Shown here piece by piece: positions 33,728-45,679 of a DNA stretch of 64,000 nucleotides. The notes beneath the pieces were generated by a model. The model saw only the letters and a list, made by a program, of their open reading frames with translations. It ran no database searches and was not told where the DNA came from. A program made the position numbers and the translations under genes. This DNA is from Apoderus coryli (lineage: Eukaryota > Arthropoda > Insecta > Coleoptera > Attelabidae), in contig OU452199.1 of assembly GCA_911728435.2 (NCBI GenBank), positions 37,087,253 to 37,151,252 of the forward strand, in the 5' to 3' direction. Positions within the stretch are counted from its first letter, which is position 1. Every line of letters begins with the position of its first letter.

Positions 33728-34528
33728 CACTGTGTCCAAGATAAGAATGGGATAGCATTGGAATCTTGGAAACGGTATGAGTTACAATGTCAGTTGAATT
33801 GAAAAGTTGTACAATTTAACCCCCTTTTAAATAGTGTTTTCAAAAGTAAACTAACTTTAGCCGTTTTCGAGAGTTTTTGAAAAAACAATTTTCTGCAATT
33901 TTAGTTTTTATTTATTTCTGACATTATTTTTACAGATATAAAATAATGAAAAGCACTTCGCCATTGTTACGTTTTGAGGAGCAAAATATAGGGTTTACAA
34001 ATTTTCACTAGAACGTTTCGTTTTTGAAAAACCATCATCAAATTGTTTTTTTTAAAGACGGACCTGGATTTTTTATTGTCAAATTTAAAGCCATTATCAA
34101 TTCTAAAATAGGTAGTACGTCACATGTAATAGGTTAAACACGTTTTCAGTGTTTTGAGCTGTTATTTAAAATTATTCAAGAAAAATCGTCCTAGTTTGAC
34201 TAGTAACGCAAATAAGAAAATAACAAAAAATCACCTTGTATGAAAGAAAAACATAAAACTAAAAAGCTCTCACAAAGCACAATAGGTGAAAAGGTATGTT
34301 ATGTATCATAATCGACGTAAAATTTGATGCACAACTCTCGTTAAAATAGCGTGATGTTGAGTTTGGGATAGGTATTTAGGCCGCATGCGCAGAAATTACC
34401 CGTTATTGTAAAGTTTAACGTCGAATGTGCTAAAAGTCTCTAATATAAAATTGCGTGATACCATTAAAAAATATAAGTTTTGCCATATTGAAGTTTGCTA
34501 TTTTAAAAAAATCATTTTGGACACCCTG
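33728..34528. mobile_element. About 800-bp MITE related to 47379-48390
   Basis: Left end CACTGTGTCCAAGATAAG, right end ATTTTGGACACCCTG, both TA-flanked. The left half matches the element at 47379: TTGGAATCTTGGAAACGGTA and TTTCTGACATTATTTTTACA are shared. No coding. Confidence 0.78.
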
Positions 34529-35571
34529 TATGTTATAAGCCGGCAACTTGACAATGAGTCGAAAGAACTATCCCTACGTAATCACTTGTACACAAACAAA
34601 GCTAACATGTTAATAAATTTAAGAGTATTAAATTTTTAAAGTGTGTGTATATGAAAATGCAAATTTTTTTGCAAATACCAATATATCTCAAAAATTAATT
34701 TGTATGTTATAATGCCTCGAATGAAAAATACTTGAAATAACACCCAAAATCTGAAAATAATAAACAAAAATATATAGTATAGGTCCATACACTATTTTTT
34801 GAGCTAGAACGTTCGCTCTATTGAATACATTTACTGAAAACCATAAAATCACCCTGTACACATGGTTTGAACCATTTAATCAGGGCATAGTGCGTAATAT
34901 TACACTTACTTAACTAATAAATTTAGAGCACACACACATTAATATTAAAATGAAATATTACAGTCATGCAATAAAATAAAAACTGTTGCGAGCCAACAAT
35001 AAAACCGGGAAACAGGCAAAAAATTAATCTCACATAATCACAACATGCTGATGTTCAATGCAAAAAGGGGAAAAGCAACGTGAAATAATAGAATACAACA
35101 TAAAACTCGCGCCTCAAGAAATATAATATATAAAACAACAAAAGATGTTTAGCTATATAACAAAAAAAAAACTCGCCTAAATTTCCCGTATCATCCTCGA
35201 CCATCAATCAATCTAAATTAGTAGGCGGATGAGGTGAAAGCAAGCAGAGAACAAAAACAGCTTCATTTAGCTAGTGCTGGCTTGTTTCGTCGAGAATTAT
35301 GAGAACAAGTTTGTTTAATTCCATTTTTTTTGGCTGTTTCACAGAAACTAATTGAATACATATTTTACTAGTATAATTTCATGGATATTTACCCGCAAAA
35401 AAGATGTCGTTAAGTGCATAGTGTATTTAGATAGCTTGCAACTATTCAATCGATTTGGTGATGAAGTCCGTGAATTTTTGTATTTCTCGCGCAACTTTAA
35501 AAGTGTAACCTATATGGTAAACAGTCATTTATATAAAAAGTTGAAATATGACGTATATTTAAGAAAAAAAT
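34529..35571. other. No gene seen
   Basis: AT-rich. A right-hand MITE-type terminus (ATCACCCTGTACA) is at about 34846. Short open frames near 34427 and 35352 lack motifs, and the latter runs into the SINE. Confidence 0.45.
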
Positions 35572-35830
35572 CGGTTGTGTCGCCTCAAAACTTTCCCAAC
35601 AAGATCTAATATAATAAAAAATATATGACCTGCGTAACGAAAAACAATTTTAATAATCATTATTATAATTGTATTATTTTCATTATTTCCAATAAACTAA
35701 CGTAACAAACTATTTTATTCAAAAATTGGAAAAAAAAAATATTGCCAGAGCTGGGTTCCAAACCCAGAACGTTCCGCATGCGAAGCGCACGCTCTATCAA
35801 TGACACCACAAACTCCTTATCAAATTTCTG
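35572..35830 (-). mobile_element. SINE with tRNA-Ala-like head, second copy
   Basis: On the minus strand the head shows GATAGAGCGTGCGCTTCGCA TGCGG (anticodon CGC, Ala) and GGGTTTGGAACCCAGC at the T-arm. The body and tail match 13885-14130 along GACAC AACCG and AAAACTTTCCCAACAAG (plus strand). Box B is mutated here compared with the other copy. Confidence 0.82.
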
Positions 35831-38639
35831 TATCATATTCTAATAAGTAGGTTCCTAAATGGTGAAATTTTAAACGCAATTATCTCGAGAATTATAAGCG
35901 CAAATATCAAAAGTAACCTATCGCTGTAAAGCAGATAAAAAATGCTTTAAAATAATGTATCACTCGACCCCTACTGATATATGAAAATTTGGCGGTTGTG
36001 TGACAGACAGACTTCCATCTGGAAATGGTCTTAATCGTCTCAAGGAACTTCAAAATAACCATTTTTGATCCGTCTTTATCTCAATTACACAGTAGTCCAG
36101 TACAGTGTGTCCCCGGATTGTTTGGACGACTCTTGTAAATTGATCTTTTTAACTACAAATATCCAGAAACAACGGTTTAATGAAAAATATCCAAATAAAC
36201 GGTTATAACCTCCTGGTTCGTTGAAAAACTCTGTCTTCAAAGCGCAACTGTGAGATTAGCAAACAGGAATTCTTGAATTGTGGCCATGATGACAACCGAA
36301 GTCTAAGCTATTGGGTTGTTTATCATTTTCTTCTTCTCAAATGTGGAAGATTTTTCCAGATTCTGCCTTCAGCTTATCAGGTGGTTCTCCTCTTTTCAAG
36401 ACAGTTCGTAAACAAAATTCCATGCCTTTATAACCGTTTCGCCTTGTTTTGGGAGCAAATTTCGGAACTGCCTTGATTGTTTTGTGATATTAGGAGTGTA
36501 CATACATAGTATTGGATCTACTTACAGTTATGAAAAACTCTCACCAAATAGTCTACGCCTTGAAGAGAAAATGTTTTTGATGTAAAGTGAGCAAGCGCAT
36601 ACATTTTCAATTATTCAATCAGATTTGTTTAATTTGTAGTAAACTACGAATCCTAAACAATTCCTGAAATTGCACAAAATGAAAATCACCCCTCCGAATA
36701 ATAAATTATAAAAACGGCAATGAATCACATCGATAAATAGCGAAAACAATATTTTTCTCGTTTTCCAATTCCAGATAGTTTGTGTCTCTAACTTTTCGTA
36801 AGAATGAGCAAAGCGATAAAAAAATCTTGGGGGGCAGCTAAAGTGGTTGAAAAAAAGCCGGAATGTTTGGAAAACAATGCGCATTGGGATGCGGCAAACC
36901 CCCGTGGGAACTTACGCAACCGGTCATGGATAAATCTGGTAGGGATTTTTAATCTGCCAACAGGGAGTTTTGGCAGTGTTCATGAGTTTGTCGAGTGTGG
37001 AGGGAGACCGACGATTGGATACGTGATTTTTAGAATTTATCAGGTGCTATGTCTAATAAAAAATATAAAGACGAGTAAACAGGGAAGTCATTGTTCATTT
37101 TAGTGGTACTATTTTATCTATGATGAGCACTACTCAAATGTTAAATATTTTGTTACACGAGTTCTTTTAAATCTGTTGCTGACCTTTAAATCTTAAAAAA
37201 AATATTTCTTAAAGATATTATTTTTTTAAACACATTTCTATATTTTAAAACAAATAATTAAAGTAAAGAAAAACTCATTAATCTTGTTTTTAATTAAGTA
37301 GATATTTACAAATCTCATACCTATTTTACTTCTTACAAATAGCACAACAAAAACGTGTATAATCTAATAAACTAAAACACAACTAGTTATGCGCCTCGGA
37401 GTCGTTTACGCCGTAATATATTTGTTTAAGCTTCAAACAAACCAAGGAAGATTAACCCCGGCTAGCTGCAAATCTACTTAAGGACGTGGGTAAAAGATAA
37501 ATCCATTTTGTCGCTGTTTCGCGTGAAATTTAAATATTTATCTATCATAAAATTGATAAAATTTGCATTTAGACAGTCACTTAATAATTTTATTTGCAAA
37601 AGTAATGTAGCATTTTTAAAACCTTGTTTAAAAATCAGTTTTAGCGTGAACATTTTTAAAATGTAGATTATTCTTGGCAGAAGATTAATTTATATGAATA
37701 ATGTAATGTTTTAACAGATTATCCTTGATTTTAACAAATCAATAATATCCATCCTCATTCCAAGCACGCACGCAGCTTTTAATACAGGTGCTGCTTTTAA
37801 GGCAAATAGTGTCTCCACTCGAAGTTATAATCAAGTAAGGTGCATAATGACTAGGTCCTCACTGTCGGAAGGCATTAACTCTGAACCTAAACACTGAGAC
37901 CACCCAATAGAGGCCTGGCCTTTGTTTTCAATAGAGCGAGCGGTCCAAATGTATTAAACATTGGGTTTCTCTATTCTCTATAGGTCTATTTTAATAGTTC
38001 CAAATGTACTAGATCTTGAGACTACTAGGGATTTTTAGCTATCAGGCAATATAATTGTACAAATGTTGCTGTGAATAACTCAGACTTCAGATCGGTTATT
38101 TGACAAGTTCAGGAAACGTGATTGCAAATTGAAATTACTTGATTGTTCTCCAGACTTTCAAAGGTAGTTATAAAACACAGGCAATTAGTCAGATGGTTAG
38201 CTTTACAAAATGTGTTAGCTTTTACCCTAAGTATTCATGGAGTAATTTCATATCGGTCTCACATGGATTGCAAGTCCTGCTACTGAGTAGTCATATATAA
38301 AAGAGGAATGGCCTGTGCGAAAGTGGTATATGGAGTCGACACATGTCAGCTGCTCGTTTTTGGACGGAAAATCAATGGACCCAATTTTACTCACAGACGC
38401 TTTAAATCGATATATGTTTAGGGTCAGACTATGGAAAGATATCGCTCTTAACAGCTAGTGTTGCATGTCCTTTAATTGAATTAAATTTATAAGACAAGTT
38501 TAAGTTTATCCACATTTTAGAATTTAGAAGTTTACTCTTAACAACTTTATGTTTCTATGTCTAATTGAAATTAAAATGATTGAATTATCCAATACAGATA
38601 CATTCACAATTTAATATGATTATCTTCGCAAGACAAAGG
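35831..38639. other. No supported gene (about 2.8 kb)
   Basis: A plus-strand open frame at 36804-37103 (99 codons, starting MSKAIKKSWGAAKVV) has no motif I recognise. GTGTGTCCCCGGATTG near 36104 resembles a MITE terminus. No splice-flanked exon was found. Confidence 0.35.
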
Positions 38640-39065
38640 TCGGTGCAGGATTGGGTATATTTACTGGAAACGACGGGACGCAGGACTGCATGCAATAACG
38701 TAAAAAATACGCACCTCCATCCAAGGAGTTTAAGGGTGCACAATCATCCGGAAAACTCAAGGAAAGCACCTTTAGGGACTCATATTGATTGATATAACAA
38801 TAAAGGTGTTTCTATAATAATTGGAGAATACTACGCTGCAATATTAGAACAGGAAAATAAACAATCGGAGCTCCTGCATGATAACGTCCAGTACACAAAA
38901 GTCGTGTTGCTGAGTGCCCTGCACAAAATGAGCTTCGAAATTCTAAATCACCCACTCTTTAGTCCAGACTTGGCATAGAGCGATTACTATTTGTTCCCAA
39001 GTATGGAAAAAGAACTCCGTGGGATGAAATTTACCAGCGATGCAGCAAGAAGTGAAGTTATCTAT
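38640..39065 (+). pseudogene. mariner transposase relic (catalytic half)
   Basis: Pieces in shifting frames: DWVYLLET (from the GDESWVY region), RKKYAPPSKEFKGAQSSGKL, IIGEYYAAILEQENKQ, LLHDNVQYTKVVLLSALHKM (the second catalytic Asp in HDN), SFEILNHPLFSPDLA (third Asp in SPDLA), DYYLFPSMEKELRGMKFTSD. The mariner DD34D layout is clear but stops and shifts are frequent. Confidence 0.8.
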
Positions 39066-39654
39066 TGAAAAAGAAAATAATTTTTATTCTCAACGCTTAT
39101 CCTCTACTCTGCGGAATTAAAAACCCTCCCTCGTATGTTGTCATAACAAAAATTTTAAGCAAAAACTCCGAAAGAGCATTTGGTCATGATAACGAAAAGA
39201 GACACATTAGTTACAGATAAGAGCGGCACCTAAGTACAGGATTTTTAGGTGGTCTTTGACGCGGTTTATTCTAGTTATAATATATACCTAAACCCTCAAA
39301 GTGGTTGTGTACTTTAGATAACATTCGTGTTTGTGTTTTGGTTATTCTCAGCCACGCTAAGTAGGTAGCTGTCAGTTCAAGTGGTCCTAATTATATACTA
39401 AAAAGAATGTCGTTATGTTGAAAATATGATCTCATGGCCGACGACGGTGTCACAGCAATTTTCAAGAAGTTTTATTCTAACGTCTTGATTGTTGAGTGAT
39501 TTAGGGTCAGTTTTTAATAGCTAAACAGAGTGTTTGTTTAAGGTAAAAATATGTTTTCTTTGTCATTTCACACATAAATAATAAACATAAAATGTATTTT
39601 GATGATATTATACGTATTACGTAATATTTGAACAAATACCGGTCACTCAATAAG

Positions 39655-39825
39655 TCCGTAAGATGAGTAAGAAAAAACAAAATTTTGACAAAACTCGATT
39701 TTATTAATCAACATAGTTGCCTTACAAGGCAATACAACGAATATAGCGATTTTCCAACTTTTATAGTACTATTTCTCTCGTCAAAATAGGCCTCAGTTTC
39801 AGCGATTACGTCATCATTGGACTTA
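39655..39825 (-). pseudogene. mariner transposase C-terminus
   Basis: Minus strand: SNDDVIAETEAYFDERN, then after a shift KLENRYIRCIAL, a stop, GNYVD and stops, the usual mariner end. CACTCAATAAGTCCGTAAGA at the left edge probably is the element terminus. The rest of the transposase is missing. Confidence 0.75.
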
Positions 39826-40600
39826 ACGCGTTCGCTGCTCATGACTCATTAATACGTCATGCGCTATATTTGTCATGTGCGCGCAACTTATAAATAAGTC
39901 ATCTGTCCAACAAGTTTTCAATCGAAAACGAAAAGTTAGCACTGCAGCATTCGAGTTTATTTTAGGTGAGCGTGGTCCTAAGGGTTTGAAGAATAAAAAA
40001 GCCATAGTTATGGCGGAAGATGAGGCAGGGCCTCCTAAAGCGAAAAAAGTTTATATACAACCTTTATCTGAACGGGAGTTCGAGAACAAATGTTGTATGA
40101 ATCGGAAGATGATTTTTTACGACTTCCGGCTAAATATAATCGACCAATTAGTCCCTGCCGAAGCTGCACAATGAATAACGCCGAGGGAAACTACACACAA
40201 CCCAAAGAAAAATCCCCTAGGCCCTACGGGCCACCTGGTGTTGGAATAAACTAAACAGAAGACGAAACACCTCATACCATTGTCCGGTTATGCGTGGGTA
40301 CACAATACCTTTGCAATGGAGATTCCTTTGAAAATTTCCATAATAGCAAATGAATTATAATTATTTTCATGATATTTTTATAAAAAAATATCAAAAGAAC
40401 GTTAGATCTTCTGGTTTTTTTACTTCCAAATTCAGAAATAGCTATTATAACCGGCTTGAAATAGCTTTCTGCAAAAATTAAGGCAGAAAGTGCTATGATC
40501 TATAAATAAGTCATCAGCATTATGCTACTATTATACTGCTCAGTGTGCGTGACTTATTTAGACATCATAGCCCTTTTGGCCCTAACTTTTGAAGAAACTT
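39826..40600 (+). mobile_element. Possible piggyBac-like fragment
   Basis: Begins TTAACGCGTTCGCTGC, consistent with a TTAA-flanked piggyBac-type end. ATAAATAAGTCAT recurs near 39890 and 40505, like subterminal repeats. A 99-codon frame (39875-40174) contains MAEDEAGPPKAKKVYIQPLS but no catalytic motif. No matching right TIR was found. Confidence 0.3.
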
Positions 40601-41938
40601 ATTTTAGGTCAGTTATAAAAGCAATTTCTCAAAGAAATACCTTAGATTTATGTAAAAAAGTTTGTTCGCACTAGACGCCGGCGTTCTAAACCTTCAATTT
40701 GCGATCGATCATAACCAATTTGTAAATAACACCCGTGATTTGACTGATTGTTGTTAAGTGTGATTTATTAGTATGGAAAAGAAGCAAAAAATAGACAGTG
40801 AATGCAGAACGGTCAAAGATAAAATGACACTTTCAGAATATTCAGCAATAAGGCGGTATGTTTAATTTGTAATGAAACCATAGCTGTTTGGAGAGAAGCT
40901 AAGTCTAAAAGTACCCACCCAACCATAGGATTCGTTGCAATGAGAAATGTTTATCAGGGAACATATTAACCATAAACCTATCTTCCACCACAAAGAATTA
41001 CATTCCTCACCGCACTTGATTTTAATTTTATCGCTTATATATGTCATCCCATTAGTAAGAACAATAATAACAAATGTCACATTAAGGCAAGTATTTACAG
41101 AAAAATAAAAGTGCCGGAAGTGTTTGTTAAAGACTTTGTAAACACAGCTTTATTCATTATACCTCTAATATGCGCTCTCAGTCTACCAGAGCATTTTACT
41201 ATTCTCTTACTACTATAAAAGCATGATGCCCTCAAGCACTTTGCAATAATAGCGAGCCCCATGTCGTACAAGTTCCGAGAGTAGAAAATTTATATCTATT
41301 TGCTTTAAAATAAATGAAAAAAATAAAATAAAAGAGATATATTACTTTCTGGAATATATCTGTTCAACTTTAAAAAGTTTTAATATTGATTCGGCACATA
41401 AGTTATTCTCCACTAATTTTGAAGAGGGATTACCGATAGGATTCGTCTCTCAATTTTCTGAAAGACTTAATCGTGTATCAGAGTTTTGTTTCCTTCAAAA
41501 AACGTGTGCGCACTTTGAGAGACCCTCCACAGTTAGTCATTATCAGCATTCAAGTTTTTTCTTTTTCCTATTTTTGAAAGTCCTGTGTACCTATTACAAT
41601 GAAAGACATGACAGCAGATTAAAAATACTGTTTTTAGAAGTTTAGACATAGATGAACACGTACCTAGTCCGTGTTCGAACAGCAAGGAACATACCTTTAT
41701 TATAATTAATACTATTGTTAATTCTTTTTATGCATACATACATTTATAATAATATGCTTCTGATATTATAAAATAACAACAAATTTTATCACTTAGTCAG
41801 TGACATTTTCTATAAAACGTAAAAATTTTATAGTATGTGTATTCGTCACTTCATTATTTTCAGCCTTTACACATGTAAATCTTGATGCCTAAACTCCCAA
41901 CGTGTTCCGCTCGTGTCGTATACTGGCCGTGTCTGATA
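40601..41938. other. No gene seen
   Basis: At 40690-40740 the minus strand has CAAATTGGTTATGATCGATC, matching the mariner helix region at 7540, so a short mariner scrap is likely. Otherwise AT-rich. Confidence 0.4.
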
Positions 41939-42083
41939 CAGTGACTGCAAAAAGTTTCATCCACTTGAGGTTTTATTAAAAATTAATATCTAATTTGATA
42001 GAAAATTATTTGTTTCATTCATATATTTAATTGCAAACTCTTTTTTTTCGATTAATCATTAGCCCAATATTTTGCAGTCACTG
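41939..42083. mobile_element. 145-bp MITE with CAGTGACTGCAAAA termini
   Basis: Left end CAGTGACTGCAAAAAG, right end ATTTTGCAGTCACTG, flanked by TA at 41937-41938 and 42084-42085. Tc1/mariner-type ends, no coding. Confidence 0.85.
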
Positions 42084-42557
42084 TAGTTATTTTTATTACT
42101 GTCGGTATCTGTTGGCAGGCATAATTTATTATACGTCTTATACACGAGGGAGAAATGTATCAAAAAACGCTGCATTCAATGCCCTTTTATAATGTAAAGA
42201 GGCATGAGAACGGATAGCCCCGGTAGAATCGTTAAATTTATATATTTTAAATTAACTTTGGATAAAATATACCACTGTTGGTATATTCTCTCTTATTGAA
42301 TCTTTGATTTTTTACGTATAAGGTTCAAAATTGCAGAAATAGCGACTTTCTACAATAAAGCCCTAATTTTTTCGTCGCTGCTAATATCAATTTTGCAAAT
42401 GCAATTGAAACTTTAAAGTTACTAAAAAAAAATAAATGCCTCTTTTAATTTTTACATCCGTTTCTCCTTTAAGCATGGAGGCTTTCTATTATCATTTGTT
42501 GTTAAACCAGGCTTTGAAATTAATATTATAAATTATCAGTCTAAAATATGTACTTAC

Positions 42558-42670
42558 TTCCAAACTAAGATGACAACTATAAATACAAAAAGTCCTAGTA
42601 GCACAGAACACAAAACTATCACAGCCGATGTTTGAAATGACGGACTACTCCTGTAGCTGGCGTCGATAAG
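42558..42670 (-). CDS. Putative exon 2: transmembrane segment of a host membrane protein
   Basis: On the minus strand a strong acceptor (TTTTTTTCTTTGTTGCAG) and donor (GTAAGTAC, 42550-42557) bound 113 nt. Only one frame is open: LIDASYRSSPSFQTSAVIVL then CSVLLGLFVFIVVILVW plus two bases. About 22 hydrophobic residues from AVIVL to ILVW form a clear transmembrane helix. It starts in phase 0, matching the phase-0 end of 61541-61648, and its two spare bases fit the micro-exon at 9561-9594. There is no transposon motif in it. The protein family is not recognised. Confidence 0.65.
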
Positions 42671-43144
42671 CTGCAACAAAGAAAAAAACATTTTTTAATA
42701 AAAACAACAGCATTTTAAACAGAACAACATGTTTATTTTCGTAAGAACCGATTACTGATTGCACTTGGAAGTTACCGGAAGTACCATTTCTAAATGGGAC
42801 ACCCTGTATATTTTTAATGTTCGTATATATATTTCTCATCCGACTACGACAAAAAATATCCATTTTATTGCAGTGTGAAATATGGAAAACTCGACCTACA
42901 AAAATATACAAGGTTTCCCTTTTAAAAATCACTTCCGGTGTTATCCGAAAAACATGCAAAATATAAATTGTACCTTAATCTATAGATAAATGATATTTTG
43001 TTATTCAACTTCTTTTTAATTTTGTACATTTACAAATTAGTATGTTATTGTATTTTGTTTGTTTTTATTTTCTTAATTTTTGCTCTAATTGCTGCTGGGT
43101 GCGATTTTCACTAAAAGTATATAATATCGCAGACGCGATATGTA
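42671..43144. other. Intronic sequence with a short MITE-like segment
   Basis: ATGGGACACCCTGTATAT (about 42795) with TACCGGAAGTACC before it, and CACTTCCGGTGTTATCC near 42940, suggest a small inverted element. No coding apart from the adjacent exon. Confidence 0.4.
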
Positions 43145-44541
43145 CAGGGTGAGCAAAACTCGATGTCCCAGCTCTGGGATTTAGTAAGCTCCATTTTAAG
43201 GCACATTTGATTTTGTTTCCAAATTTGGAAACTAAAGTAAATGACGTCAACAACATTTTTTTTTCAGATACATACCTATATTTTTATATAGTTCAAAAGA
43301 GCTAATTTTTCTAAGTAACTTTTGTAAAGAAAAAAATTTGCTATCTTCATTCGTTAAAAAATTAAAAGCAAATTTGTAGGAAAAACTATTATCAAAAATT
43401 CGCAACTTTCACAACTTTTAAACAAGTAGGCTTTGGAAACAAACTGCAATTATATCTGTCAATAATAAAACTAATGGATGGCAAATAGTTTTATCGTCAT
43501 TTAATGTGTGCATTTTATGTTGAATGTTTACGCATAACGAAAAAGTTGACATTTTATTTTTTGTCAATCCGATTGAAAACGAAGGACATTTTGGCATTAA
43601 CTTTGGTGTGGTATTATTAACGGGCATTTAATTGCTCCATATTTTTACGAAGGTTTTTTATGCAGTGAAGAATATTTGAAATTTCTTCAAGAGCAACTTT
43701 CTGTGCTTCCCGAAAATGTGCCATTGCAGTTACGAGCAAATATGTTTTTCCAGCATGACGGGGGCGGCGCTCCAAGTAAGAATTGCTAACACATAACTTA
43801 GAACATTTAAAGGAAAAAAACAGAAATGCATGAAATGAACTCCCAAGAGAAATGTTATGTAAGGCCTCAGGAAGAGAAGTAAGGAGGAGATTAGATAAGC
43901 GTTTACAACTAGGAGGTGGTCACATTGAAAATTTGTTGTAGTGATTGATTTCCTATAATTAATTAGTATTAAGCTATAGTATTACTATGTTTAATTCTGT
44001 GGGAATAATAGTTACTATTAAATAATATCATCTGTTTTTGTAGTGTTTAATAAGTAATTATTATTAACAACCGATGGATAATACGTATCTTCGCTCTTGA
44101 CTGAATATCAAATGTTTGACTTATATTAGAAGTTATCACACGAATACTATTTGTCAACCATTAGTTTAAGTATTGACAGATATAATTGCAGTTTGTTTCC
44201 AAAGCCTACTTGTGTAAAAGTTGTGACGGTTGCGAATTTTTCATATTAGTTTTTTCTACAAATTTGGTTATAATTTTTTAACAAATAAAGATAGCACATT
44301 TTTTTCTTTACAAAAGTTGTTTAGAAAAATTAGTTATTTTGAACTATGCAAAAATATAGGTATTTTTCTGGAAAAAAAAGTTGATGACGTCATTTACTTC
44401 AGTTTCCAAACTTGGAAACAAAATGAACTATGGGTTAAAATGGAGCTTACGTAATCCTATTTAAGAACCTCTTTTCCGAATTTTTCTATCGTTTTTCATT
44501 TTCTCATAACAGAGCTGGGACATCGAGTTTTGCTCACCCTG
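43145..44541 (+). mobile_element. Tc1/mariner-like element with about 330-bp TIRs
   Basis: Ends CAGGGTGAGCAAAACTCGAT and its reverse complement at 44541, each beside TA. The inverted homology continues for about 330 bp on each side, through GTTTCCAAATTTGGAAAC-like and AAACTGCAATTATATCTGTC segments, much longer than usual for mariners. The core keeps only pieces of a transposase. Confidence 0.87.
43631..43941 (+). pseudogene. Transposase relic inside the long-TIR element
   Basis: IAPYFYEGFLCSEEYLKFLQ, EQLSVLPENVPLQLRANMFF and QHDGGGAPSKN include the catalytic Asp of QHDGAPPH, then a stop. After a deletion VRRRLDKRLQLGGGHIENLL ends at TAG 43939-43941, the normal C-terminus of this insect Tc1/mariner-like group. 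The third acidic region (SPDLTPLDFFLWG type) is missing, so the element is an internal deletion derivative. Confidence 0.82.
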
Positions 44542-44611
44542 TACAACCTGCTTTTGGCTGTCTGAAAACATAAATAAATAAAAATCCTTAGGGTGTTATT
44601 AGGTGGACCAC

Positions 44612-45141
44612 TAGGCGAGAAGGATGGCAGTGGGTGCACCCTGGTTTGTGTCAAACGCACAGATCCGAAGGGACCTCAAACTCGACGCCCTAAGGGACCT
44701 CATGAGGTTGAGAGCCCAGAAGGTCTTTGCAAATGCAAACCCACTGATTCGCGAAGCAGTCAACTACAATGTAGAAGACGGTGCCAGGCGGTACCGGAGA
44801 CCGAGGAGTCAACTCTGACGAAGGAATCCACAGGACTAGGACACCAATTATTATTGTTTCTTTCAGGTCAGGTATACTCATCTAAATGTAGGTTTCAGAG
44901 TGTTTTCTAGGCACCACCAACAGAGGACAACAGCAACAGACGACAATCAACATCAGCAGACAACAGCAACAGAGGACAATCAAGCGAGGACATGGAAAAG
45001 GGAGGGTTCCCGAGCCATACTACAAAGATAAGGCAGAGTTTTAGTTTGGGTTAGAGTCCCACACTACCTAGGGAAGTGGTAAGGAACTCCCTAGGTGTCA
45101 TGATGATTTCTCTGCCTTGGCATAATCAAAAAAAAAAAAAA
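44612..45141 (+). mobile_element. 5'-truncated Jockey-type LINE with poly(A) and 14-bp TSD
   Basis: Direct repeats ATTAGGTGGACCAC at 44598-44611 and 45142-45155 flank it. It starts inside the ORF2 C-terminus and ends in poly(A) (45128-45141). The 3' UTR is relatively GC-rich and has CAACAGAGGACAACAGC-type repeats around 44930-44990. Intact duplication and tail indicate recent retrotransposition. Confidence 0.92.
44624..44818 (+). pseudogene. Jockey ORF2 C-terminal fragment
   Basis: 64 codons: MAVGAPWFVSNAQIRRDLKL, DALRDLMRLRAQKVFANANP and LIREAVNYNVEDGARRYRRP, the Jockey-clade tail APWFVRNxxIHxDLKxPT...NPLI. The start codon is accidental, since the real ORF was truncated on insertion. Confidence 0.85.
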
Positions 45142-45363
45142 ATTAGGTGGACCACGAAAAATTGTTCCAAAATATTTCAGTTTTTTTTTTGGAATAAAAA
45201 TAAGGGTAACAATATTAAAAATTGAAAAATAGCAATCGTTATTCGAGAAAAAAATTTTAACTTTTAAAAAGTTTTAATTTTTTGCATTTTTTTTTCTTTT
45301 TCTTGCAATGTAAGGTCCTTTCTAAAATTTAATTTTTTTAAATAGTTTGTTATTTCTTGTCAT

Positions 45364-45670
45364 GCACAACGTTTCGGCTCAAAATACTCCAGTTGAGTAA
45401 AGAATTTGCTCAAAAATTGTCCGTTTTTTTTGGAATAAAAAAACGTGCGACCGATTAGTTTTAGTATTCAGTATTTTCTACTAAAAGCGCAGTTTTATAT
45501 TTTACCTTATTCGAGAAATCTTAATACTTTTTTCTTTTTGATCTTGTATTTCTTAAACAATTTTTTTACAGCTTTTTCTTGGGATGTACGGTTATTTTGA
45601 ATTGATTTTTTTTAAAATAATTTGTATTCTTATCATGCACAACGTTTCGGCTTATTCGCCTTCTTGAGAT
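45364..45670 (-). repeat. Two direct copies of a Penelope-end-like motif
   Basis: On the minus strand GCCGAAACGTTGTGCATGA occurs at 45364-45380 and 45635-45652. The second is preceded by CTCAAGAAGGCGAATAA, in which GGC/GCC can form stem II as in the GAAACATGTC motifs. About 270 bp apart with similar downstream T-rich sequence, they look like tandem remnants of one element end. Hammerhead cores are not canonical. Confidence 0.4.
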
Positions 45671-45679
45671 ACATTATGT

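Noticed and set aside
36804..37103. 99-codon open frame as a gene
   Set aside because: No recognised motif, no splice or regulatory context, and it lies in an AT-rich intronic-type stretch.
44790..44850. CTCTGACGAAGGAATCC as a hammerhead core
   Set aside because: There is no GAAA box with pairing stem II; it lies within Jockey 3' sequence.
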